A stretch of 64,000 nucleotides of DNA from UBA10649 sp965227045 (GTDB lineage Bacteria; Actinomycetota; Actinomycetes; S36-B12), in the NCBI GenBank assembly GCA_965227045.1, contig OZ245718.1, positions 2,294,001 to 2,358,000 of the forward strand, in the 5' to 3' direction. Every line of letters begins with the position of its first letter. Position 1 is the stretch's first letter. Shown here piece by piece: positions 26,776 to 35,421 of this stretch. A model generated the notes under the pieces. That model searched no databases and was not told the origin of the DNA. It saw only the letters and a list, made by a program, of their open reading frames with translations. Made by a program: the position numbers and the translations under genes.

Positions 26776-27881
26776 CGTCGGCGCGTTGCTGCGAGCCGGA
26801 GGATCAGTTCCTCATACTGATCGGTGACCGAATCCCATTGGTACACCTCGGAAATTCGAGCCCTGCCCCGGTCACTGAGTTCGCGGAGCTGTTGATCGAT
26901 CGCGCCTGTAGAAACAGAATCGAGCAATGTCGTCAGCTCGGCCGCGTCGCCCCAGAACAGAGCCTGCTCCGCGGTGACCTCGTGGGTGAACTCCACGTCG
27001 TAGCCGAGCACCGGAGCGCCCGCACCCATCGCACGTAGGAGTGAGGGATTCGTGCCACCGACCGAGTGCCCGTGGATGTAGGTCAGCGCGTTGCCGTACA
27101 ACTGATCGAGAAGCAGCTGGTCGTAGATGCTGCCGAGCAGCCGGATGCGCTGATCTCCGAGCGCCGCTGCGCGGACCTGTTCGACGTACCACTGGCTGTA
27201 GGGCGCGCTGCCGACCACGAACAAGGGTCGGGTCTCGATACTCGCGCGATAGGCGTGCACCGCATCGAGGACGTGATTCTCGGGCTCGAACCGCGCAACG
27301 ACCAGATGATAGTCCTGAGCTCCCGCGCTGACCGCATCGAGCCGATCGCTGCCGGGATGGATCACCTCCGCTCCGTACGGAATCACCACGCACTGTCGTC
27401 CGTAGACCGTCTGCACGTAGTCGGCAATCGCCTGCGCGTCGGCTATAACCTCCTGGCCCCACGCGACCGCGGCCTTCTCGGCCCAGCGGTAGTACTTCGC
27501 TCCCGCTCCGCGCCATTTCTCGCGCTTCGACTCAAGGCCATCGAGGTGAATCGCGGTCGGTATGCGGGCCAGCTTCAGCGGCTTCAGCAGCGGGGCGTTC
27601 GCGGCGTTGAGGAGGAGGACGACGTCGGGATGGTCGCGGATGATGGCGTGCGCGGTGCTGAGCGTGGTGTGCGAGAGGGTCTCGGCAACGCGATGGCGGA
27701 TTGCGGGGGCGTTGACCAGTCTCATGCCCTCGTACTCGGTCAGTTTCTGGCCCGGGTTGCGGCAGTAGACAGTGACGTCGTAACCGCGCAGGACCAGACG
27801 CTTGCCGATCTCCTCGACCGCAGTCTCGAAGCCACCGTACTGAGCGGGCACACCCCGTGTGCCCATCAAGGTGACTCTCAC
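26772..27881 (-). CDS. DUF1972 GT4 glycosyltransferase, rhamnosyltransferase-like
   Basis: A 369-residue GT-B enzyme. The N-terminus MRVTLMGTRGVPAQYGGFET is the DUF1972 signature, shared with capsule rhamnosyltransferases such as WchF/Cps2T. The C-terminal GT4 part shows VVARFEPENHVLDAVHAY and HGHSVGGTNPSLLRAMGAGAPV. It probably adds rhamnose from dTDP-L-rhamnose, consistent with rmlC starting only 60 bases away on the other strand; the exact linkage is inference. Confidence 0.85.
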   Translation of the reverse strand: MRVTLMGTRGVPAQYGGFETAVEEIGKRLVLRGYDVTVYCRNPGQKLTEYEGMRLVNAPAIRHRVAETLSHTTLSTAHAIIRDHPDVVLLLNAANAPLLKPLKLARIPTAIHLDGLESKREKWRGAGAKYYRWAEKAAVAWGQEVIADAQAIADYVQTVYGRQCVVIPYGAEVIHPGSDRLDAVSAGAQDYHLVVARFEPENHVLDAVHAYRASIETRPLFVVGSAPYSQWYVEQVRAAALGDQRIRLLGSIYDQLLLDQLYGNALTYIHGHSVGGTNPSLLRAMGAGAPVLGYDVEFTHEVTAEQALFWGDAAELTTLLDSVSTGAIDQQLRELSDRGRARISEVYQWDSVTDQYEELILRLAATRRR

Positions 27882-27928
27882 CCGCCAACCGTACCTTCAT
27901 CGGCAGCCTCGGATTCTGTGCTGACTGA

Positions 27929-27941
27929 TAGCCTCCACGGC
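27929..27941 (+). promoter_or_regulatory. leaderless promoter motif before rmlC
   Basis: From 27927 the sequence is GATAGCCTCCACGGC followed by GTG. Outside a three-base spacer and the first base of the start codon it is identical to the motif before rmlA (9983). TAGCCT is the -10, seven bases before the codon. Confidence 0.45.
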
Positions 27942-28571
27942 GTGCTGGTGCGGCCGATGTCCATTGAGGGCGTGTGGGAGTTCAGCCCCACGATCCGCCC
28001 CGACGACCGAGGTGTCTTCCTCGAATCCTTCACGGCGGCATCGCTCGAGCAGGCGGTCGGCCACTCGCTCAACCTGAAGCAGATGAACATCTCCGTCTCC
28101 CGGGCACTGACCGTTCGCGGCATTCATTTCGCGGACGTGCCTCCGGGGCAGGCCAAGTACGTGCAGTGCTTCTCCGGGCGCATCCTCGACGTGGTCGTCG
28201 ACATCCGCGTCGGCTCACCGACCTTCGGAATGTGGGACGCCGTCGAGCTCGATGACCAGAAGCGGTCCGGGCTCTATGTGAGCGAGGGACTCGGGCATGC
28301 CTTCTGCGCGCTGTCTGACTCGGCAACCATCGGCTACCTGTGCTCCGAGCCTTACGCGCCAACCCGCGAGCACGGCATCCATCCGACGGACCCGGACCTG
28401 AAGCTGCCGTGGCCGAAGGACGGGCTCGTCCTTTCGCCGAAGGACTCCGCTGCACCGACGCTGGCGCAGGCGCTTGAGTCCGGCCTGCTGCCCGAGTACT
28501 CCGCGTGTGTCGCCTACGCGGCTGAGCTCAGTTCACGATCAGAGGGAGCACTCGGGGCAGAGCAGGTTTGA
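27942..28571 (+). CDS. rmlC: dTDP-4-dehydrorhamnose 3,5-epimerase
   Basis: A 209-residue cupin enzyme: FSPTIRPDDRGVFLESF, RGIHFADVPPGQAKYVQCFSG, DVVVDIRVGSPTFG, YVSEGLGHAF and YLCSEPYAPTREHGI. Counting from the GTG at 27942, the catalytic pair falls on His62 and Tyr132, the same numbers as in Mycobacterium tuberculosis RmlC, and the N-terminus aligns without gaps; this fixes the start. It epimerises C3 and C5 of the 4-keto-6-deoxyglucose nucleotide. The C-terminus is a little longer than usual and overlaps the convergent membrane-protein gene by 33 bases. Confidence 0.93.
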   Translation: MLVRPMSIEGVWEFSPTIRPDDRGVFLESFTAASLEQAVGHSLNLKQMNISVSRALTVRGIHFADVPPGQAKYVQCFSGRILDVVVDIRVGSPTFGMWDAVELDDQKRSGLYVSEGLGHAFCALSDSATIGYLCSEPYAPTREHGIHPTDPDLKLPWPKDGLVLSPKDSAAPTLAQALESGLLPEYSACVAYAAELSSRSEGALGAEQV

Positions 28572-30491
28572 CGGCATCGGGACCTGCTGCAGCTGGACCC
28601 GGTCGTCTCCTCGGGTACTCACGTACTCGTTCAGCAGCGCACCCGACGGCTCGCGGAACCACAGCACGACGACCTTCAGGGTCGGATCGACGTTCAGTGA
28701 CAGGCTGACGTAGTCGGTGGTCGATTCCTCGTAAGGGAAACTCGGCAGTCCACGGTAGAAGCGGTTCTGCGACTTCGACATAACCTCCGTCAACGACGAC
28801 ACCCACAGGTTCGGCAGCGTGCCGGCGCCGTCCCACAGGAGGGTCGTGTACTCGGGATACGGCTTGGCCGCCTCGGCACCGCGGACGATCGCCTCGCCGA
28901 CGAGCGGGTCGTTGACGCCCTGAGTTCGATCGGCACCCGCCTGGATCCCCGGCGCGGCCCAGAAGCCCTCGTCGACTGCGGCGGGTCGCGCACCCACGTA
29001 TCCGAACATCCCGATAGCGATCACCGTGCCCAGACAGACCGCGATGACCGCGTTAGTGCTGCTGACCCCGCGCAATGCACGCACGGCGGCGACTGCGAGC
29101 ACAGCCGCGATCAACGGTGCCGACGCCAGCAGCATCGCGTCGAGACACTTGAGCACGTAGTAGGACTGCAGTCGCCCGACGTCGGCTGCATCCGCGCCCA
29201 GGGCGAAGATGATCGCGACAATGCCGGCGCCGAGGACCGGCCCGGCGATGGCAGCAGGCATCGGCCATTGACGGCGACGGACCAGGAGAACGACAAACAG
29301 TGCAACGACGATAGGAGCCGCAAGCGCAGCACCGATGTTGAAGGCCGCCATGCCGGTGCCGACCGCCCCAAGGCTCGTCGTGAAGTCAGCGGTCGACTGC
29401 CCGGGCTCGACTCCCAGGATCGCCTGGCTTTGGGTGAGCACCATGAATGCACCGAGGGCCGCGGTCCCGGCGAGCCACGCAATGCCCAGGAGCCTCCGGT
29501 ACTTAAGCAATGCGATCGCGACGACCACGCCCGAGGGCACCAGGCCAAGCACGAGCGGGGTCCACAGGCCGATGATGATGAGCGCACCAAGCGGGATGAG
29601 GAACCAGCCCAGCTCGCGCGCCGAACGCCAGCTGCGAGCGCTGAGGTAAGCGACGACGACGGTCACCGTCACGCCCATCATGAAGTTCGTGAATCCCTTG
29701 TTGAACAAGAACGCGGGGCTGCCCAACAACCCGAAAAGCCCGACGAGGCCGACCGCAATCGGGCGAGAGCGCGACGCGCGCGACGTGCTGCCGATCCTCG
29801 TCGCGAGATCGCCCGCGACCCACGCGAGGGCAGCCAGGCACAGGCCGAAGCTGATGGCACTCCACTGGATGTAGGGCCACAGCAGTCCGACGCGATCGAC
29901 GGCCACCGAGCTGGAGTGCGAGCCCAGTTCCGCGAGCGACCAGAGCGTGGTGTGCAGCGACGGGTACCACTGGTTCCACGCAATCGATCCGTCGACCGTG
30001 GGCCAGGTGGTGCTGGCCACCTCGTAGGTGTTCGCGAACGTGGTGAAGTGCGCTTGGTTGTCCCAGCCGCTGAAGAACAGGCCGCTGACCATCTCGAAGG
30101 AGTTGCGGCCGATGTAGGCGGCCATCAGCCAGATCGATGACGCAGCACCGATGAGGAGCACCAGGAAGTCGGCAACGCGCGGCTTGGGAATGATGATCGT
30201 GCGCCACGCGGGGACGGCCCGCAGTGCCAGGACGAAGATCAGGAGTGCGGTGAGCGTCAGCCGCGCACTGGTCGCAGTGACCGGGGTTCCGCCCGCGCGC
30301 GGAAAAGCGACAGCGACGAGGCCCATCAGCACCAGCGCGGAGATGACGGCGCGCTCGCTCAGGCTGCGTCCCCACGGCGGGATCATGACGAGCAGGACCA
30401 TCACGGCGACGAAGCCCACCGGAGGGACGAGCCACAGCGCGAGCAACGATGCCGCACTCGCTCCGAGGACGATTCCCAAGGGCCGGTTCAC
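28539..30491 (-). CDS. polytopic membrane protein of the polysaccharide locus
   Basis: A 650-residue protein with about 13 hydrophobic segments and two larger loops. The first loop (about residues 135-185, FFSGWDNQAHFTTFANTYEV ... WNQWYPSLHTTLWSL) looks like the outward loop of GT-C glycosyltransferases or polymerases; the last 130 residues form an extracytoplasmic domain ending CPECSL. I do not recognise the family with confidence. It overlaps the upstream DUF4012 gene by ATGA, so it belongs to the operon with DUF4012 and the priming transferase. A role as polymerase, ligase or lipid-linked glycosyltransferase is plausible but unproven. Confidence 0.6.
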   Translation of the reverse strand: MNRPLGIVLGASAASLLALWLVPPVGFVAVMVLLVMIPPWGRSLSERAVISALVLMGLVAVAFPRAGGTPVTATSARLTLTALLIFVLALRAVPAWRTIIIPKPRVADFLVLLIGAASSIWLMAAYIGRNSFEMVSGLFFSGWDNQAHFTTFANTYEVASTTWPTVDGSIAWNQWYPSLHTTLWSLAELGSHSSSVAVDRVGLLWPYIQWSAISFGLCLAALAWVAGDLATRIGSTSRASRSRPIAVGLVGLFGLLGSPAFLFNKGFTNFMMGVTVTVVVAYLSARSWRSARELGWFLIPLGALIIIGLWTPLVLGLVPSGVVVAIALLKYRRLLGIAWLAGTAALGAFMVLTQSQAILGVEPGQSTADFTTSLGAVGTGMAAFNIGAALAAPIVVALFVVLLVRRRQWPMPAAIAGPVLGAGIVAIIFALGADAADVGRLQSYYVLKCLDAMLLASAPLIAAVLAVAAVRALRGVSSTNAVIAVCLGTVIAIGMFGYVGARPAAVDEGFWAAPGIQAGADRTQGVNDPLVGEAIVRGAEAAKPYPEYTTLLWDGAGTLPNLWVSSLTEVMSKSQNRFYRGLPSFPYEESTTDYVSLSLNVDPTLKVVVLWFREPSGALLNEYVSTRGDDRVQLQQVPMPSNLLCPECSL

Positions 30492-32428
30492 GGCTCACGC
30501 TCGAACGTGATTTCAGCATTGACGGGCGCCGACTGGACCGCGCTGACCGTCGCCGTGGTGCCGTTGACGTTCATGCCGGGCTCGGGGATTGGGTTCCATC
30601 CAGGAGGAGCGGTGACCTGGACCGTCAGCACTGAGTTCACCCACAGCGACTGCGGCTCGGCCTGGATCCTGTAATCCAAAGTGCCCACTTGGTCGCCGCT
30701 GAACGTTCCGGGAGGCAGGACGTAGGAGACCGACACGGTGTTCTGCCCTCCGGGCTCGGTCCAGCCCACGACGCGGATCAGGCGATGCCCGAACCCGTCC
30801 TCGACCCAGCCCCCACCCAGCTGCGGGTGGTTCTTGAACGGTCGCACCGTGAAGCCCGAGGGGTAGGCCGACGCCAACTGCTCGGCCTTGTCCGGCACGT
30901 ACATCATGTAGGCGTTCTTGAGCCACGAGGTCTCGTAGCCGATCTTGCCGAATGTCCCCAGTGCCGGACGATCCGCGGGAGTCGCGTTGGTGACGGTCAT
31001 CTGTTGCGTGACGCGCGCAGACCCGTCGGTCTCCAACTGCGCCGTCACCAGGACGTTGCGCTGCTGGAAGACGTCGACCTTGCTCTGGTTGCCGTTTTGG
31101 GTGTACATCGCTGACCAGTCTCCGGTGCCGGGGTCGTTGACCTCTCCGGCGGCCCCACTGTCGACCGCGAGCTTCTCCAGGGGAGCGCTCTTCATCCACA
31201 GTTGCACATGTCGACCTGGCGCGGTCTTGGCCATGGCCTGAGCAGCGGCGACCAGGTCGTCTCCGGAGAGCAGGCGAGTCAGCAGGTCGTCGAGCAGTTG
31301 CTGGTTGGCGGCCTGGCGTTCGGCAGCCTCGTCCTGGCCGAACGCCTGATAGGCGTCGATCAGCAGGATCTGGCCAAGGCGCGCGCCGTCGACGGTCCCG
31401 TAGGCAGCCGACTCCATCGGCCCGGTCGCATCGAGAACCGCCGCGATCGCCGTGAGGTCGATGGTGATGATTCCGTCGACGGCCGGGTACGCGCCGCCCT
31501 GCCAGGCGCCGGCCATCTCCTGCGCGGAGAACAGCAGGTTCGGATGCGTGTTCGTCACGACGAACGGCGCGTTGCGCGGGTTGCCGGTGAAGAAGGGGTT
31601 CGCGGCCGGGCCCCACCACTCGACCGGCGCGTTCAGCGGCGGGAAGAGCTGGGTGCTCGTCTGTCCCTTGATGGGAATCGAGATGCGTCCCTCGTTGAAC
31701 TCGACGAGGACCAGGCTCAGCGGAGCACCTCCGGCCGCGCGCATCTCCGCCTGGTTGCCGATCGCGACGAGGTAGCGCCGCACTCCGTTGGCGCCCAGCG
31801 CATCGGGGAGCACAGGCGCGATGTCGGCCAGCGACTGCAGTGCCTGCTGGACGGGCTTCATCTCCTTCAGAGCCTTGTCGCGCACACGGTCCAGGCCGAT
31901 AGCCGGCAGGGACGTTGCGCGGATCGCAGTCAGGTGCGACTGCGCCTGGTCGAGCTTGTTCACGGCAGCGTCAACGCGTTGCGGCAGGTCCGTCAGTCGC
32001 GCGAGGTCGATAGTCCCGTCGTTGAAGATCTTCGCGCCGCCGCCCTTGCCGGACAGGTCGCCGTACAACGAGAGCAGGTCGCCCGTCGCCGAGGTGATGT
32101 CCGCGGCAGCGTCAGCAGTCAGCCGCCAGTTGTCGATTGCGACGGATACTCCCGGGATTCCGCCCAGGAGGTCGATCTGGCCGACACCCACCGAGCGAGC
32201 CAGTTGCTCGGTCGACGCCCGCGCCGACTCGTATTCCGCCCGGGCGCTGTCGTACTCCCCGGACTGCACCTTGTCCGCGGCGCCGATCAGGTGGCTCTGC
32301 AGGCCCCAGCCCCCGTAGGCCAGGCTCGCGAATGAGTAGATGAGGCCGGCCTGAAGCCAGAAGACGAACCCGCCGACCACGAGAATCAGAAGGCCGCCCA
32401 GCACGAGGCGAGGGCGGCTCAGAGTCAC
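30488..32428 (-). CDS. DUF4012 exported protein
   Basis: A 646-residue protein with one N-terminal membrane helix (VLGGLLILVVGGFVFWLQAG) and a long extracytoplasmic part. The DUF4012 domain spans about residues 55-600, with RRYLVAIGNQAEMRAAGGAP as the recognisable core. The last 130 residues form a beta-rich region. DUF4012 genes are very often next to initiating sugar-phosphate transferases in Gram-positive polysaccharide loci, as here (gap of 48 bases). Its molecular function is unknown; attachment or assembly of the glycan outside the membrane is a reasonable guess. Confidence 0.8.
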   Translation of the reverse strand: MTLSRPRLVLGGLLILVVGGFVFWLQAGLIYSFASLAYGGWGLQSHLIGAADKVQSGEYDSARAEYESARASTEQLARSVGVGQIDLLGGIPGVSVAIDNWRLTADAAADITSATGDLLSLYGDLSGKGGGAKIFNDGTIDLARLTDLPQRVDAAVNKLDQAQSHLTAIRATSLPAIGLDRVRDKALKEMKPVQQALQSLADIAPVLPDALGANGVRRYLVAIGNQAEMRAAGGAPLSLVLVEFNEGRISIPIKGQTSTQLFPPLNAPVEWWGPAANPFFTGNPRNAPFVVTNTHPNLLFSAQEMAGAWQGGAYPAVDGIITIDLTAIAAVLDATGPMESAAYGTVDGARLGQILLIDAYQAFGQDEAAERQAANQQLLDDLLTRLLSGDDLVAAAQAMAKTAPGRHVQLWMKSAPLEKLAVDSGAAGEVNDPGTGDWSAMYTQNGNQSKVDVFQQRNVLVTAQLETDGSARVTQQMTVTNATPADRPALGTFGKIGYETSWLKNAYMMYVPDKAEQLASAYPSGFTVRPFKNHPQLGGGWVEDGFGHRLIRVVGWTEPGGQNTVSVSYVLPPGTFSGDQVGTLDYRIQAEPQSLWVNSVLTVQVTAPPGWNPIPEPGMNVNGTTATVSAVQSAPVNAEITFEREP

Positions 32429-32476
32429 TCAGGGAGTATAGATAGCCAGTTTGGGCGAACGAGGGTCGCGAACGCC

Positions 32477-34000
32477 CTAGTACGCCCCATCTCCGACGAG
32501 TACTGCCTTGACCGTCTTCGCCACGATGACCAGATCGAGGGCCGGTGACCAGTGCTCCACATAGTCGAGGTCCAGGCGCATGCGCTCCTCCCACTCCACC
32601 GTCTTGCGGCCGGAGACCTGCCACAGGCCGGTGAGGCCGGGCTTGGTCAGGTGGCGGCGGTGGTCGGCGTCGCCGAGCAGTGGCATCTCGTCGACGAGCA
32701 CCGGACGTGGGCCCACGAGCGACATCGAGCCGACGATGACATTGACGACCTGGGGCATCTCGTCGATCGACCAGCGGCGCAGGATGCGCCCGAACCCGGT
32801 GATCCGCGCGTCCTGCTTGTAGCGGTCGACGATCTCCTCGTCGGGCTTGCCGATGAGCTCGTCGCGCAGCTTGTCCGAGCCGACGACCATCGTGCGGAAC
32901 TTCGGCACCCTGATGATCTGGCCACCTCGGCCGACCCGCTCTTGGACGTAGAACATCGGCCCGCGACTGGTGAGCTTCGTCCCGATCGCCGCGAAGATCA
33001 TGAACGGCAGGAACAGCCCGAAGAGAAGCAGCCCGAACACGACGTCGAGCGTTCGCTTGATGGCACGCTTTGGCCCGGTCAGATGCGGCTCGTCGAGGTG
33101 CAGCAGTGGCAGGTCCGCCGCCATACGCATCGTCACTCGCGGACCGGCCACGTCGCCGATCGTCGGTGCCACGAGCAGGTCGACGCGCGGACCCTCGAGT
33201 CGCCACGCCAGGCGCTGAACCACCTGGGCGCCGAGCGCGTGAGAGCCCGCGACAGCGACGGTGTCGGCGTCCTCGAGTGAGATGCGGGTCATGACCTCGT
33301 CAAGCCAGCGATCGAGTGCTTCGTCCGAGACATCGGCCGGGGGCTCAGCGACGACGTCTACGACGGTGAAGCCGGCAACCGGGTCACGATCGAGCATGTC
33401 GACGATCTCGCTCTTCATCGGCTCCGCACCGACAACGATCGTGCGATGCAGGTAGTGGCCGTAGCGTCGCTCGTGACGCAGCCATGCGCGCAGGCTCCAA
33501 CGCACGCACAGCAGCAAGGTGATGCCCACCGCGAAGGTAATGAGAACGAATCCGCGTGACAGGTCGAGCTTGAGCGCGAAGGCAACGATCGCAACCGCGC
33601 CAAACACCGTCGCGGTTGCGGACACGACCCTCTTGAACTCCTCCGAGCCGACGCCCAGGACACGCGTGTCGTACGCCCCACGCAGGACCAGCACCGACAT
33701 CCAGGCCACGACAACGATGACGACCAGGGACACGTACGTGGGGTTGTTCAGCTCGACGGAATACGGGATGGCCCAGCGGAGGACGAATCCCACGACGCCG
33801 GCGACGAACACTGCTGCGACGTCGAGCAGGATCGCCCGCGTGGCGTACACGCGCAGCGGATCACGGCGAAGGTGCGGGCGGTCGCGATGGTTGTGCGCCT
33901 CCGCCCAGCCGATGCGGGCTGGGGTGATGAGCGGGATGGTGTGCTGCTCCGCCACGTGGTTGACCACGTCGGCGGGCTCCTCGCGCTCTTCCAGCGACAC
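32477..34000 (-). CDS. polyprenyl-phosphate sugar-1-phosphate transferase (initiating enzyme)
   Basis: A 507-residue polyisoprenyl-phosphate hexose-1-phosphate transferase. Four membrane helices lie in residues 55-165, then a Rossmann-like CoA-binding domain (TIVVGAEPMKSEIVDML), a fifth hydrophobic segment (LDVVFGLLLFGLFLPFMIF), and the catalytic domain with VQERVGRGGQIIRVPKFRTM, DEMPQVVNVIVGSMSLVGPRPV and GLTGLWQVSGR. This is the WbaP/CpsE type that starts glycan synthesis on undecaprenyl phosphate. GTG at 34000 is chosen because GGGAGG stands five bases before it; an upstream start at 34069 would be non-homologous. Confidence 0.92.
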   Translation of the reverse strand: MSLEEREEPADVVNHVAEQHTIPLITPARIGWAEAHNHRDRPHLRRDPLRVYATRAILLDVAAVFVAGVVGFVLRWAIPYSVELNNPTYVSLVVIVVVAWMSVLVLRGAYDTRVLGVGSEEFKRVVSATATVFGAVAIVAFALKLDLSRGFVLITFAVGITLLLCVRWSLRAWLRHERRYGHYLHRTIVVGAEPMKSEIVDMLDRDPVAGFTVVDVVAEPPADVSDEALDRWLDEVMTRISLEDADTVAVAGSHALGAQVVQRLAWRLEGPRVDLLVAPTIGDVAGPRVTMRMAADLPLLHLDEPHLTGPKRAIKRTLDVVFGLLLFGLFLPFMIFAAIGTKLTSRGPMFYVQERVGRGGQIIRVPKFRTMVVGSDKLRDELIGKPDEEIVDRYKQDARITGFGRILRRWSIDEMPQVVNVIVGSMSLVGPRPVLVDEMPLLGDADHRRHLTKPGLTGLWQVSGRKTVEWEERMRLDLDYVEHWSPALDLVIVAKTVKAVLVGDGAY

Positions 34001-34107
34001 TCGCACCTCCCGGTGATCCCGCCCCACGGTAGCAGCGGGGCGGCGTCTGGGACCGGCTCGCCGGATCACTTTGCCTGATCGTTACCCGTACGAGACGGGC
34101 ACTGTCG

Positions 34108-35421
34108 CTACTGCGAATAGATGCGGATCGGGACCTCGGTGAGCGTGATCGCGGAACCGGGAGTGACCTGCTGGCAGTTGGCCAACGGGTCACACACGAG
34201 CTGGGCGTCGCTGGGCGCGGTGTACTGCGCGGTTCCAGTATCGGCCCACGCGATCACCGAGGGCTTTCCGTCGCGGGTGAAGTCGCAGACGACCGAGTTG
34301 CCGGTTTCTGTGCAGCCATCGAATACCGAGCCGATTACCCAGTTCTGCAGCGCGAAGAAGCCCTGCTCGGCGTCGGAGCCCGGGTATGCCTGGATGCCCA
34401 GCAAGTCGTACGGCTTCTGGGTCCAGATGTACCAGTACGAGCGCGCCACGTCGTACCGCAGGTCGTCGACGTAGGTCCGCACGATCCAGCCGGCAGCCTT
34501 GGCGCCCGTGATCTCCTGCTTGGGCTTGTCGGGACCGGGGCCGGCGAGGCCGTAGTTGAGTTCGGTGTCCCACAGCGGCATGTCCGGCGCACCGGCCTTG
34601 TCGAGCGCCGCCTGCACTGCCTTGATCAGCAGTCCACGCGCCACCGGGTCGCCGTCAGCGCCGGGGTAGGTGTGGATGCCGATGACATCGACCGGCCAGC
34701 CCTTGGCCTTGAGGGCCTTCAGGTACGCCGGGAAGAACCGCTCGAAGGAGGCGGTGAGCCGAGTCGAGGGCGACGCGGACACGACAACGGCGTCCGGGTC
34801 GATCTTCTTGATGATGTCGTAGGCGCGCTTCGTGAGATCTGCCATCTCCTCGGGCGTACCACCCCAGAACTGCTTGAGGTTCGCCTCATTCCAGATCTGG
34901 TAGGCAGCGATGCGTCCCTTGTAGCGGGTCGCGACCTCGGTGACCCACTTGTCCCACGCACCCAGATCCTTGGGCGCGCTTGCCGCGCCGGGCTGCGGGT
35001 AATCGTCGGGGCCGAGCACCTTGGCGTTCCACTCGGGAGTCGTGCCGAGCACCATGAGGATGTCGTTCATCCCCTTGGACTCCGCGTTCTCCAGGATGCC
35101 CTCAAGGTTGTCCCACTTGAAGACGCCGGGCTCGAGCTCGATCTGGGACCACGCGGTGCCGTTGTCCCACAAGCGCAGCGCCCCGAAGGGAGCCGAGGGC
35201 CATGCTCCGCCTTCGGCACCCTCGACGTGCATGCCGACGAGCGAGGGCTGGACCGCATTTGCCGGGATCGCCGTTGACGATGCACTCGTCGACGGGTTCC
35301 CCGAGGACGGTGAAGCGCCACCCGAGGAGCAGGCGGTCACGGTGATCGAGGCGGCAGCGAGGACCGCCGCTCCGGCAAGAAGCCCTTTTCGGCTCAGAAT
35401 GCTGTGGCGGTTCCGAACCAT
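34108..35421 (-). CDS. secreted clan GH-A glycosidase (GH39-like), probable lipoprotein
   Basis: A 437-residue protein with a signal peptide and a lipobox-like VTAC before a Ser-rich linker, so probably membrane-anchored. The catalytic barrel shows the acid/base motif AAYQIWNEANL and the nucleophile motif MPLWDTELNYGLAG, the two glutamates of clan GH-A and closest in feel to GH39. Paralogue of the gene just upstream (same order of motifs, same C-terminal CxxxxxCxxV module). ATG 35421 is used; the first 28 bases overlap the upstream stop. PslG, a GH39 enzyme inside the Pseudomonas psl locus, is a precedent for such hydrolases trimming a locus's own polymer. Confidence 0.75.
   Translation of the reverse strand: MVRNRHSILSRKGLLAGAAVLAAASITVTACSSGGASPSSGNPSTSASSTAIPANAVQPSLVGMHVEGAEGGAWPSAPFGALRLWDNGTAWSQIELEPGVFKWDNLEGILENAESKGMNDILMVLGTTPEWNAKVLGPDDYPQPGAASAPKDLGAWDKWVTEVATRYKGRIAAYQIWNEANLKQFWGGTPEEMADLTKRAYDIIKKIDPDAVVVSASPSTRLTASFERFFPAYLKALKAKGWPVDVIGIHTYPGADGDPVARGLLIKAVQAALDKAGAPDMPLWDTELNYGLAGPGPDKPKQEITGAKAAGWIVRTYVDDLRYDVARSYWYIWTQKPYDLLGIQAYPGSDAEQGFFALQNWVIGSVFDGCTETGNSVVCDFTRDGKPSVIAWADTGTAQYTAPSDAQLVCDPLANCQQVTPGSAITLTEVPIRIYSQ

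Noticed and set aside
27066..27941. Long upstream extension of rmlC on the plus strand
   Set aside because: It is antisense to the DUF1972 glycosyltransferase; alignment to known RmlC fixes the start at 27942.
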